A DNA stretch of 64,000 bases from Cucumis sativus (Eukaryota > Streptophyta > Magnoliopsida > Cucurbitales > Cucurbitaceae): positions 29,234,408 to 29,298,407 of the forward strand of contig NC_026657.2 of assembly GCF_000004075.3 (NCBI RefSeq). Reading direction: 5' to 3'. This document shows, one piece after another, positions 1-11,458 of the stretch (positions are counted from its first letter, which is position 1; each line of letters begins with the position of its first letter). Under the pieces are notes generated by a model that worked only from the letters and a program-made list of their open reading frames with translations, did no database searches and was not told the DNA's origin. A program made the position numbers and the translations under genes.

Positions 1-666
1 AAAACAGACTGGTCTGTCTCGTAGTCAGGTCCGCTTTATATATTGTCATATCAAAATTTCTGTCATGTTTATTTTCGCATTATTTATTTATTTTTGGCTC
101 TGAAAAGACAATAATTGTACTCTTTGAGACAGGTATCTAACTGGTTCATTAATGCAAGAGTGAGGCTTTGGAAGCCAATGGTTGAAGAAATATACATGCT
201 AGAAACCAAGCAGCAACAAACACAGAAGAATTTACATAAAGAAGATCGAACCACCACCAGAGTAAACGATCATCATCCATCGAACCCGCTCACAATGGAA
301 AACCCTTCTACATCCACTCAACAAATTCAAGATACTCCTCCCAAGCGCACTCGAAATGAACCTCCCGACATGCCAATGGGAAACCATGACGAGCCCTTGA
401 ATGTATCCTACAACTTATCAAGCCATCCCCATGTTGGAGCGAACGTAAACATGGCGGGTAACAACGGTGGAGTTTCCTTGACTCTTGGTCTTCACCAGAA
501 TAACGGTATAGGTGGCTTTTCTGAACCCTTCCCTGTAGGGTTCCCTGTCGCAGCCACTCGACGTTTTGGCCTAGGAATACAAGGAAACAGCGATGGGTAT
601 GTGATGGGTGGACATTTCAGTCGAGATGTTCTTGGAGGGCAGCTGTTACATGACTTTGTGGGCTGA
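1..666 (+). CDS. BEL1-like homeodomain transcription factor, 3' part only
   Basis: Partial gene cut by the window start. Exons are 1-28 (in frame from base 2, KQTGLSRSQ) and 133-666, joined across a GT-AG intron at 29-132. Together they read into [15 protein letters not shown], the end of homeodomain helix 3 of TALE-class BELL proteins, where the WF-N-R residues contact DNA. This is followed by MVEEIYMLE, a disordered Asn/Thr-rich tail, the conserved VSLTLGL box near the C-terminus and the ending LLHDFVG, all typical of the BEL1-like family. Family knowledge: such proteins pair with KNOX proteins and control meristem and organ patterning in the nucleus. The SKY and BELL domains must lie upstream of the window, so the exact paralogue cannot be named. 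Confidence 0.93.
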
Positions 667-3304
667 AACTGAATGTGTGGTATTTGGAGTTTAATATGAT
701 AGAGAAAACAAGAAGTTGCATATTATTTTGGTAGTGATGTTGTATTATATACCATATATAAATTGTGGGGGTTTAGATGAGCACTACTAGAGAAGAAGCA
801 CGAGCAAAAGAAATTCAAAACCTGTAAATGGCTTACCTCCAAAATCCTACCAGAAAAAGAAATTTGATACAAAAAGGAGAATTGCAATGACCAAAATGCC
901 ATTGTTTGCCATTGTATAACAATTTGGAAATGAATGAGAGAACAGAAGAAAAAGGGGTTTATGAACATATGTAGGTGGTGTGAGTTCCTGGGCATTTGTG
1001 CACTGCCTTTGCTTTTTATGGGATCAATTATAATATTATATATATATATATATATAAATATTAATAACAATAATGGTTGTTAGAAATTTCAACCCTAACT
1101 TGCTGTTTGGGTTCTATGCATTTATGATTGGGATTTGAAAGTTTCATATTATGGTTACTCGTGGGGTTAATTATATATATTTATATATTCTTTCTCTTAT
1201 GGTCATCATAGGTATTTGAAATGGTGGCAACAAAGCACCAATGGAAATGCTTCCACTTTTGAATCAATCCATATGCTTAAATACTTTTTGAAAAAAGTCT
1301 ACATTTTTACTACTGGTTTGGTTAAATAAAAACTGAGAATTCATAACAAGGTAGAACATAATTAGGGTTTCAAACTGTCGGTGAAAAATGTGGGTAATTT
1401 TTACCACTGGTTTGTTTTTTTATGGATGATGGGAATGTCTGTGGGTTTATGATTAAGTATATACTTTGGGTAAAAGAGAGTATATAAAGTTTTTGGTTAC
1501 CATTATGGTATCATTTGTTATAATGTTATTCAAGACATCAATCATCCTTATATTAAAAAGTACTCACAAGCATAGTTTACATCAAATAAACTTTTAAGAT
1601 ACAGCATGAGCAGGTACTATAAGTGATGATAGAAAATGTGGACACTTCTTTTGAACCCTAATGCTAATTGGTTTCCCTGTCTTTTCTTCTCTTTTTTCTA
1701 CTTTCATAATATATTGTAGATGTATTTTTATAGGATATTTAATATCTGAATTTTGAAATTTTGGATGTTAAAGTTCTGGACAACTAATGTCTTAATGTTA
1801 AATATTTTAAAGTTATGTTATATTTTGTTATTTTAAAAATGACATTTAGTGTATCAACCAGTAAAATCATTTGAAAAATTATAAAAAAATATCTATCTTA
1901 TGGAGTTGGACTAAATATCAAATTATTTTTTAGGTTTGCTCCATTATTTGGTCATTCTCTATTTTTTTAAAAGGTTATTTTAGTGTTGGTTATTATTGCT
2001 AAAAGTGGTTCTCTAGTGTTACTTATTTTGAAAGCTATGGCGACAAAAAGGAGGGGCGGGCATTTATTGGGCCGATAGGTTCACTTTCTTAGTCTGCTAA
2101 AATGAATTTGGGCCTTCTTTCTTTTCCTCTTTGTTTAAAGAAGAGTGGGCCTTGCTAGCTCGGTCTCTTCACTGCTTGAACTAAAGGTATGGCGAATCTC
2201 TATTCTTTACGTTGGTGTATTAACATAACAACCACAAATCAACTTTAATTCACTATTCAATCCAATCAATGACCTACGAACAAAAACAAAAAAAGCTAAC
2301 TTTTTTCCTACTATTTTGTACTTTTTGGCAACTAATAAAGAAGAAAGCATATCTCATGCACAAACAAATTCTTCCACAAAGTTCTAAAATAATGTTTTCA
2401 TCATTGAATAAATATTCTATTCAACAACTCAATGTCCATCGCTCAATACATACAACAATTTATAATAGTAGAGCGCATGTTTTAGTATAAATGATGGGTA
2501 TTGCTTGATCTTGTGCTAGGTTTTCGAGCTTTGACTGTTAATTTGTTAAAGCAACCTAGTGTGTTTATGGTTGATTTATAGTAACGAGATGTCTAAGGGT
2601 TTTATGTCCGTTGAAAATGTAACTTATTGATCAGCTTCATTGGCTATGGAGAAAGGTTGAGTAAAATATGCTTTTAGCTTTCATTTCTATTCAATAATTA
2701 AAAAACTTTATGATGAAACGGCTTAGAATAACTAAAAAAAAAAACAAAAGAAAAAGATCAAAATGTCATCTAAAAATAGTTAGAATATTCTGTCGACGAT
2801 CCTTTTCACAATGAAAATTAATTTCTATTATTTTGTGGGTTGTGATTTCCTTAAGGAATTAAACTCTCCAATTATAACATGACGTATGAATGCAAACCAA
2901 ACCACAATCACATGAATAATTAGCAAATTGAATGGGAAGATGAATAAGATAACATTAACTTTGAAAATAGGAAAAAACAGTGAAGAAAAAATGTAGAGAA
3001 ATCTTTTGTTGATAAATAGGGTTATAAAGATCTCTGATCTGCACATATATATATATATATATATATTTTCTCGCTTTTTCAAAAGATGTGGTCAAAGAAA
3101 GAACAATCACTGTCCCAAAAGAAAAAAATGATAAAGAAATAAAAATGAGAAAGGAAAGCTTCTTGCTCCTTACAATTGGTTTAGGGAAGAACAGAACCCA
3201 ACTTATAATTTTATAGAGCACCTTATGATGCACCTTTTCCTAAAAAGTAAAAATTTTAATTTTGATATGCTTTGGAATATATTTTTTAAGCTTGGAAAAC
3301 CCAT
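667..3304. other. BEL1-like 3' UTR, then AT-rich intergenic DNA
   Basis: The first few hundred bases are probably the 3' UTR of the BEL1-like gene. The rest is AT-rich with no convincing gene. It holds (TA)n at 1037-1056 and another AT dinucleotide run near 3043-3066. Three TGGGCC-type (site II) motifs lie between about 2068 and 2150, followed by only very short reading frames. Such motifs usually mark plant promoters, but I see no gene directly downstream. Confidence 0.6.
1037..1056. repeat. (TA)10 microsatellite
   Basis: Uninterrupted TA dinucleotide run just beyond the BEL1-like gene's 3' region. Confidence 0.9.
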
Positions 3305-3312
3305 TATAAATA
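3305..3312 (+). promoter_or_regulatory. TATA box of the interleaved 98-aa gene
   Basis: TATAAATA lies about 200 bp before the ATG at 3511. A CT-rich stretch at about 3355-3420 follows, typical of a plant 5' leader. The pairing with the ATG at 3511 is inferred. Confidence 0.5.
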
Positions 3313-3510
3313 CAAATGAATTTACCATATGAAGTTCAGCCCTTTCTAAAACCAAACCTTCTTCTTCAGTCAAAACTCTCTACTCTTTACTTCTCTTCTC
3401 TGCCATTTCTTTTCTCCTAAGAATAATTTTCTGCTGTGTGATCTTAGATTTTAGTAATTTCTATTGGGTAAGGATAAGGTAATCTGCATCCTGAGGTTTA
3501 GATCAGAATT

Positions 3511-4610
3511 ATGAATTCGAAAAAATGGGTTTTCTTTTCTAGCCCTCGGGTCGCAGATTACCTCTTCCTTGCTGACAATGTTGGATTTGTCTATCAGATT
3601 ATCACAACTCTTCTTCAAGGTAACTCTGCTTTTTCCTTCTGTTCTTCTCTTAAATTATGTTCTCTCAAAATATCAACATGGTGATGGTGATGATGATTGT
3701 TCTTCTTCTATAACCTACCCCCATGTAAGCTTTCGCTGATTCAAATGTTGATGTAATGGTTTAATTTGTTACACCACATGATTGTTGTTTTCTTTGCTAA
3801 TAAGCTTGTTTTATTAAACATCTTCGCTAAAGAAGAGTCCAATATTTTCACTTACAGCCACACCACACTTCAATATCAACATGTATAGCCTCTATATTAT
3901 TACTCCTTCAACTTTTAATGCAATAAACAAACACAAAATAAAGCTAAGGTAACTCACATGTACTCCTCTTAAGATCGGAGATTCAAATTCAATACCCTAC
4001 TTATTGTTGTATGTAAACTCGTTATCCTTTGTCTCTGCAAATGGATGATATCACAAGATGTAAATAAAGATCACTGAGATTAATATTTCCGGCAAACTCC
4101 AACAGTCTCTTCGACACTTTTGAAGCAGTCTCTTCCGTCCTTAAAGACGAGAAACTCCATCGTGTCCACATGGAAGAAGATGTAACTCCCACATAGATGT
4201 GTAATGCAACCTCCAAACGCTTTGCCCGCCACACAATGCCATGCTGGGCCATAAGCTTCATCAAACCTCTATTGATCAAAGCACAAAGTCGTATAACTAT
4301 GCAATTTAATATAAGACAGTATATTGTAATCTTTCATTAACGTGTCACGGGTCGGTCCACTTTTTAGTATGTAATTGATATCTAGCACCTTTTTCTCATT
4401 ATCATACTGAGATTGTTAATAGACCAGCAAAAAGGAAGAAATGATGAACATGGGAACTTCCTGAGTTATTTCATTCAAAACGATGTCCCTTTACTCTTCA
4501 GACAAATCGATTCAAACATGATCCACACAAAGTATATTCCAGATTTAGTCTCATCGGATCAGATAGTGGATGACGTGTACATAGATCATCTCTACGTGTT
4601 GTGTGAGTAG
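3511..4610 (+). CDS. Unrecognised small two-exon gene (98 aa), interleaved with the dynein light chain gene
   Basis: Proposed exons are 3511-3619 and 4423-4610. The first starts MNSKKWVFFSSPRVADYLFL and ends at a good donor (CAAG/gtaact, phase 1). The second starts after ttaatag, keeps the phase and runs open for 61 residues (for example GNFLSYFIQNDVPLLFRQI) to TAG at 4608-4610. A TATA box and pyrimidine-rich leader stand upstream. The product is hydrophobic near its N-terminus and acidic near its C-terminus, and I recognise no domain. Its intron contains exon 2 of the minus-strand dynein light chain gene, and its exon 2 lies inside that gene's intron. An alternative is an unspliced 57-aa reading frame ending at 3684, or a non-coding transcript. 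Confidence 0.4.
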
Positions 4611-5047
4611 AAATTTATAGTATCTGAAAACGAGGCACACTCGAATATTTTAAAAGGAAAAGGTAACTTTGTTTATTGATGTGTTTACTGTGAAAGATGA
4701 GGCATATCTTCTTTATATCATAAAAGGGTGTCTGTAACTTTTTACAGGATACAAAAATGAATCTTTTCAAACTATTATTGCAACGAAAGGACGTGTCTTC
4801 CTTTTATGAAAAAAAAAAAGAAGGGTGAAAAGAGCATATAATTAATTTAATAAAATAAACATTTAAACCACTACATAAAGAAGATTCTGAATGTTAAAAG
4901 AAAATAAACCTGTTTGATAAAATGTGCAATAGATTGACAGTCAGAAACTTCGTGTTGATCAAGTGCTTTATAAGCCAACTCAAGGACATGGCTCTGGATC
5001 CCCTGTGGCATGTCTGTTTCGCGAACCACAGCTTTGCCCTCCAACAT
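4080..5047 (-). CDS. Dynein light chain, LC8 type (108 aa)
   Basis: Coding exons are complement(4910-5047) and complement(4080-4268), joined in phase 0. The start ATG at 5047 gives MLEGKAVVRETDMP, the usual start of plant LC8-like proteins. The central part reads HEVSDCQSIAHFIKQ, and exon 2 gives RFDEAYGPAWHCVAGKAFG and then ITHLCGSYIFF, the hallmark beta-strand segment that forms the dimer and peptide-binding groove. The C-terminal extension (CFKSVEETVGVCRKY) is longer than animal LC8. Higher plants lack dynein heavy chains, so the likely role is that of a dimerising hub protein. The intron at 4269-4909 holds the second exon of the plus-strand small gene. Confidence 0.9.
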
Positions 5048-5964
5048 TTTCAAAAGAAATGACAAGTTGGCTTTTCCCTTTGTACCAAATCAGCTGCAAA
5101 AGCCTGCGAGCACGAACCTCTGCAAATTTATAGCCTAAGATCAGGGAAATGAAGTGTGTTTTTTGAATAGAAGGAGGATACTTGAGTAATCTGGTGGCTG
5201 TGCTTCAAAGCCAAATGATGATATTTCCGTGGTTGCTCTCTGCTCTGCTCATAAAACCCTCTTTCTTTCACCTTTAAAACAACAAAATTAGCAAACTTTG
5301 TTCGCATTAGTAGGAGTTAAATCAATACAGTTGTGACACAAAAATATCTTCTGAGAAACATACTTTTTGTGTGATACAATACAACAACATACTAATCTAA
5401 GTTGGGTTTTAATTCTTGGACGTTTTGATTGGTGGCCTCATAAATCACAGAAAGGGATGTTTGTTTTGCTTGGGTTTGCGTTTGTGTTGAGAGTTGCTGC
5501 ACCTCACAACTCACTGCTATAAGTCAAGACACGAGACATAACAAACATCTAAAATGAGAAATTTGAAAGTATATTCTTAAGAAAAATATATGAGAAAAAT
5601 AGAATCTTAAAACGTGTGGGTGGAAATCTCTCGAGCCATTCATGCACCGTAAGTTTTTCAAGCAGATGTTTTGATGATCATAGCTTTGATGTCATCATGC
5701 TAACAACAAAGAATGCAATGAACCGAGTTGGCTGTTCATGAATTACGCTAACCTTTTTATTGCTGCAAGACATTAATTTTACAGTAGTTCTGGGAGATAT
5801 TACAGTAAATGTCAAAAGCTTAAGTTACACCTGTGGGGTTGAGGGGATGGTCTTGATGAATTGAGATTATAGGCGATTAGAGTGCAGCACCTCTTGTTTT
5901 CTTATGAACGATTTTCTTGGCTCCTAGGAGACAAAAATGGTATCTTATTGTTGTTTAGATGGTC
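5048..5964. other. Dynein light chain 5' region and RER 3' flank
   Basis: This 0.9-kb gap lies between two minus-strand genes. It should hold the promoter and leader of the dynein light chain gene and the 3' UTR of the RETICULATA-related gene. I see no further coding sequence. Confidence 0.55.
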
Positions 5965-8900
5965 TTACTGTACTCCACTCCATCTAGCCCAGTCGATAAA
6001 TTGCATTCCAGCATACACGTTATTGCCAAATCGAATACCAACTGTGAAAGCCATTGCAACTGCTGGAATATTCTTTGCTAATGGAGATGATTCCACTACA
6101 CGTTCTAGTCCATTGATGATCTGGTATCGCGTGTTTGAAGATAATGCCAGAAAGACACCTGCAAATTTGGGTGTACGAAAACATATTTGAGTGAGAAATT
6201 GCAAAAAACTACTTAAATACAAAGAATGAAAATTTCGGGTCAAAAAAACAAATTTTAGTGGGAAACAAACAAAACACAGATTTACAAATGGAAGAATACC
6301 AAGAATGAGAACTCTAAATGAAAAACAATCTCAAAACTACAAGGCAATTGGCCTGAACATTATGGACCCCATAAGGAACTTGGATAAATCCCCACAGGCT
6401 AGAGAGGTAAACTTCTCTGTTTAGCATGTATGTCAAGTGAAATAGGGAAACCATACTTAAGCTTTCACAAGCTCACGAATCCAACAATATATCAAGAACT
6501 CATATTTCAGCTCAGTAAATAGAATCTTATCCAAATTTGAAAATGTTAACCAAAGTATATAGTGCATTTGATCAAATCAGAATATCAGCTAAGTTCTTGC
6601 GTCTGGAAAAAGTAGCAGCCACAAGCTTCACATATGTGGAACGCAAGAGAAACAAATGATAAACATGCAACATATCATTGTAGACATATAAAGGCATTAT
6701 CTACTGAGGGTATAGCAATAAACAAAGTAGCAAGATTCACACAACCCAGGGAAATTCGATCGAATATAGTTGAAAGAATATACCCCAAAGAGCGGCGCTC
6801 TTAAAGAGAGGGGGCACTGGTACTTCGTTTTCAGATTTCTTTATGCTCCTGGTATAGAAAAGGAAAAGGGTAAGAGTCAAATAAAAATACAGAACACTCA
6901 ATGATGCAAAAAAAAAGTGCCAAAATCTGCATAAATGCAAAGAAATTTGAGGAAAAAGCTCAGTGAGGCCAATGAAGATGGAAATAAATGTATGGCTAGG
7001 GTCCTAAATAGATCTCGTGAATCTAAACAAGTAATCTCTCTAGTATCAGTCTTACATCCATTTATTATGCAAAACCATGTATGGAACACTTCAATAGCAT
7101 AGTGTGGACTATATATATGCATAAACTTATACACGTGTCTGATATGAAAAGGAGCAGTAGTTGATTAAATGCCTTAAATTGTCATCATGCAACAAATAAT
7201 AACACTACATGTGTCTGATATGAAAAAGGAGCAGTAGTTGATGAAATGCCTTAAATTATCATCATGTAACAAATAATAACAATAACATTAGTAAAGAATA
7301 TATATAACCTTTTTGCAGTCATTATTAAATTTGCAATGCCTTGGCCGATTATACCACATCCAAATCCTACTACACCATACACGAGTCCCTAAAAGGATAA
7401 GTATCAAAATAAGCTGTTAAGAGATAAAAATAGATCTGGCTAATAGTATAATAGTATATGTAAACCTCACCTTATAGAAAAATGTGGCAATTCTTTGTTG
7501 GACAGAAAATCTACATCCTGGTCGTTCAGCTTCAAAAACACTACACATAAAGATAAATTCTAAACACATTGATTTCAAAAGTAATAACAACAATATATAA
7601 GAAACACAACTCAGCATCAGAAATCTACAATGTTACACGATTTTATGGACTAAATTCTAACTATCTCCAAACATAATAGGGACCAAATTTGCAATAACCA
7701 TTTTATACTATAAGATAACTTAGGAACCTGCTAGGTAGTGCTTCACAAGCATGTTGAATGCGTCCAAGGAAACCTTTCGACACAGATGGTTGCCCAAAAC
7801 GAGCATAAGGTGCCAACAGGGCAACCAAAGCAAAGTTAACTGCCACGCCAACCAAAATATCAGCAAGATAAAGCTCAAATTCTGTCCAGAAATCTTTGCC
7901 TCTCTTTTGAACTTCCGCAAAAGTAGCACAGCAAGAATCAATAACTAACTGCCCATATTAAATCAGTAATTTTAAAAATCTGTGTGACATCCAGAGTTAT
8001 GTCGAAACTAATATTAGACAAAAAGGAAAAAAAAATAAAAAAGGACCGACCAGATTTATGAAACCCGATCATGTAAAGCCCCAATCAACGATGCAAACCT
8101 AGTCTATCTCATTAACACCTGTAAGCTTTTCCAATTAATTTCCCATTTTCTTTCTACTTCCAGAAGTCTTGGTACGTAGAATTTGCTATGTAGGACCCTC
8201 AAGATTTGGCCTTAGCATTAACTATCAGACTAAATCAGACCATTCAATTAATACATCGTATTTCTCTTTCTCTTATTTCCGCTGACATCATATTCATATC
8301 TCTGAATTTATCAGATAAAAATTTGCAAGAAATACTGAAACATGGTAAAAGGATGAGCTAATCGACCTCCACACCAACTTTGAAGAAAAATGATGGATCA
8401 GCCAGAACCCTGTTTCGAATCATAGCGCAGGATCTCATCAAAAAGCCAAGAGGCCAGCCTAAACCCTTTAATAATCAACAAGGACATTGTTAAGCAGAAA
8501 TGGTAAAACATGTAATACAGATTCTTCTTCTTCTTCTTTTTTTCTTAAAATACCTGCATCTCCAAATATCTAAGCAGCAGCAACTTGCGAATTCCCTCGC
8601 TCTTTGCTGCCTCTAACATATCAGAAGGAAGAGTCACCCCTCGTGATTCCAACTCTTTCATCACTTCCTCAAATTTCATAATTGGACCAAATTCCTCTTC
8701 TTCTCTGTCTCCCCTGCTGTCATCCCCACCATCACCACCGCGACCGCCACCTCCTCCTCCACCGTTATTATAAGCTCCATTGCCACCGTTGCCATCAATT
8801 AACTCTGCGTCATGTTTATCACTGACCACTTCTGACATCTCCATACTTCTAAAATCCCTTCCTCTAATGGCGTCGTCTTCTTCCTTCGACACAGTAACAG

Positions 8901-9144
8901 CAGCTGCTGGAGCGTCCGAATTCAAATGCGACTGCGAAAAACTCATCACAACCGAGAACTTGTTCTTCCTTTTTACACCTATGCATCTTCCAATACCTTT
9001 TCGATCCGATATTGGATATGCAACTTCCTTCACCACACTTCTAAAGCTTCTACAGCCGAAAGCCACCCCCTGACTCCACACCATCTTCCCCAAAACTACT
9101 TCATTCCCGAATTCCACAGAATACAATGTTCCAAATACCGCCAT
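5965..9144 (-). CDS. RETICULATA-RELATED (DUF3411) chloroplast protein, 439 aa
   Basis: Seven coding exons on the minus strand: 8554-9144, 8367-8465, 7728-7948, 7471-7540, 7309-7388, 6784-6848 and 5965-6158, totalling 1320 nt. The N-terminal region of about 115 residues looks like a plastid transit peptide. A Gly-rich linker and acidic run (about 117-152) follow, then the conserved domain starting EEFGPIMKFEEVMKELESRG and including WPLGFLMRSCAM, IDSCCATFAEVQKRGKDFW, SVFEAERPGCRFSVQQRIAT, VPVPPLFKSAALWG and the ending DWARWSGVQ. Several hydrophobic segments suggest an envelope membrane protein. Family knowledge: RETICULATA and its relatives affect mesophyll development and leaf reticulation; biochemical activity is unknown. 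A 5' UTR intron is likely at 9184-9445. The acceptor of exon 2 was set at 8465 because the nearer AG would break the frame. Confidence 0.93.
7135..7280. repeat. 76-bp tandem duplication in an RER intron
   Basis: Two near-identical copies, at 7135-7203 and 7211-7280, both start GTGTCTGATATGAAAA and end AACAAATAATAAC. They differ by a few substitutions and one A. They lie in the intron between coding exons 5 and 6. Confidence 0.9.
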
Positions 9145-11458
9145 GTAAGAGCATTCAACAACGAACTGTCGACTAATTTATAACTGCAGCAGAGAGAACC
9201 AAAAGCCAAGAAAAAACTTCAGACTAACGAATATAATCACGCCTAAGCTTCTAATCAGCATGCAAGATAATAAACAATTCTTTCACCATCACGGTGTAGT
9301 AAGTAGGATCAAACATTCAGATTATAATTCTTGTTCCGATAAAACACTGACGCAAAGAACTCAAACGAGAAAATAAATACACAAATCTAGAAAATGAGAG
9401 AAAGTAAAGGAAATAAACCAAAACTTATAGAGACAGTCAGTATACCTCAGCTTTCCCAAAGAAACCAAAAAAAGAAACGGTAGCGGTTACAAATTCGATT
9501 ACGGAAGCCGCCAGTATCCAAATGATGGAATAGAATAAACTATATAGGCGGTGAGGGTGGGGGAGACGGCGGAGGAAAGCCGGAAAGGGAATGAAGAAGT
9601 AATACGATATAGATATGCGATGAGATTCTGGTGTTTCCTCTGCCTCTATTTTTAACTCCAAAAAGTGGCGCTATATGTTTGTTGAGTGGCACTTGCGGTC
9701 CCGCTGCGTGCCAACCAACTTTTTTATTCTTTTATTTTATTTTACTTCAATTTTATATTTAGTTCTCTTACTCTTTAATTTTTAAAATTTTATATGAGTT
9801 TTTTCTTTCTTGTTCCAAACATACCTAACAAATATAATAAGATTTTATTACACCTCAAAATTTACCTATGGAATATTGTTTACATCGAAAACCTTACTAC
9901 TAATTTCTTATGATGTGTTAGGTCATGTTAATGTATTAATATTAATCAATTTGTGATATTAAATTGATTAGTCTCCCTTCTTTAATTCAACTCATCAACT
10001 TATAAGATTTCAATCTTTCATTTATACCATGTACATAATTTAGAATCTTTTATGGCATATTTTTATCTTATATTTCAATGTATTTGACTAACACAATCCT
10101 TCAAAATCTAAATTGCAACTTTTAAATTGTTTGCATCTTTAGAGGTCAAAAAGTTTAAATTTTCATAATTTTCTTTAGAAGAAAATGTAAAATACAAAAA
10201 AAGTAAACTATTAAAGATGGATCAAATTGATAGTTTATTTTTTTTAATAAAAATTTGATAGTTTTCGTATTATATGTAATGCTCGAGACCAAGATTATTT
10301 TAAGAATAAAAAATTATTTTTTATTACCGTAAATATTATTTTGTACTCTCAAATTAATTATCATTAATCTTATTTCAAAACTTTTTTTATTATACTTTTT
10401 ATTATTTATTACAAAATTATTATAACTTGATCTCGTTTTTTATTTATTTATTGAGAAACGTGTTTGAATGAAATTGAATGTTAAAGCTATTTAGTACAAA
10501 TTATTTTGTAGATATTTTATTTTTTACTATTTCTTTTTAAAAATTGTGGTACAATAAATTGGACCTATTAACCTTAAATTGATACTACACATTTATGCTA
10601 TATTGGTATGTTAGGTTTTAGATTTATTTAAGAGATATTAATAACGTCATATCGATGTCATAATCATTGAATAATTTGAGAATGTTATAATTAAAAATAT
10701 TGAATATTAAATTGAAAAGGAAAAAGAAAAGATAAGTGAGAGTGACATTGGAGAGAAGGAATTGGGAGGTAGCATTGCAAAGAGCCAAAGTTGTGGCCAT
10801 CCACCGGAATAGCCACAAAAGATGCCAAGTTGCCACCATTGAATTGATGTCCCAATAATATCCTTTTTCTTCTTCTTCTTCTTTGCTATATTCTAACATA
10901 TAATTGCAATCTATTTTCTCCTTTGGAGCAATTGAAAAGCCATAAGAGAAAAAGCTCTATGTTTTAGAAAGCAATGAAAGGCCATCGCATAAACATAATC
11001 TGACTTGTGCTGGTTTTCACTATTTATTAGTTAAGAATGTTACCCAAAATTTATCTAAGTTACTCTTAATAAAAACTCTCTCTTTTTAGTTTGTTTCTTA
11101 TTTGTCTTCATCTAAGATTCCGAATGGTGTACTGAAAAATCTCTTCCACTAAAATAATAAAATAAATATGGTAAAGGAAAAAAAGTTAAAATTTTAAATT
11201 GGAGAACAAAATAATAAAGAAAACCAACTAAAGAAGGTTTAGCAAAAAAGAACCTATGTCGATGGAATCTATATCACTTCTGGCTAGAGACAAAGGAGTT
11301 TCTGAGTTTTGAATGTTATGTATTCTTCATTAGGACAACATTTCAAACATAGATGTAGAGAAATAAACAAGGTCTCATCCATGAGCTGGAAACCAAAACA
11401 CAAAAGAAAATTCATATATTATAACTTAAATGATTACATACCTTAAAACTAATAATAA
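9145..11458. other. RER leader and promoter, then AT-rich intergenic DNA
   Basis: 9145-9183 and a short exon upstream of 9446 are the probable RER 5' UTR, with a GT-AG intron at 9184-9445 between them. From about 9700 to 11450 the sequence is very AT-rich and without a recognisable gene. The last few hundred bases should include the 3' UTR of the first receptor kinase. Confidence 0.6.

Noticed and set aside
2269-2490. 73-codon plus-strand frame
   Set aside because: Lys/Asn/Ile-rich random-looking product in AT-rich DNA, no promoter or splice context, no recognisable motif.
7720-7941. Minus-strand frame MILAVLLLRK...
   Set aside because: Wrong frame of RER exon 3; shifting by one base gives the conserved IDSCCATFAEVQKRGKDFW sequence.
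8585-9183. Three plus-strand frames opposite RER exon 1
   Set aside because: Mirrors of the Gly-rich and coding sequence of the RETICULATA-related gene on the minus strand.
10624-10899. 91-codon minus-strand frame upstream of the kinase array
   Set aside because: AT-rich, hydrophobic by composition, no similarity recognised.
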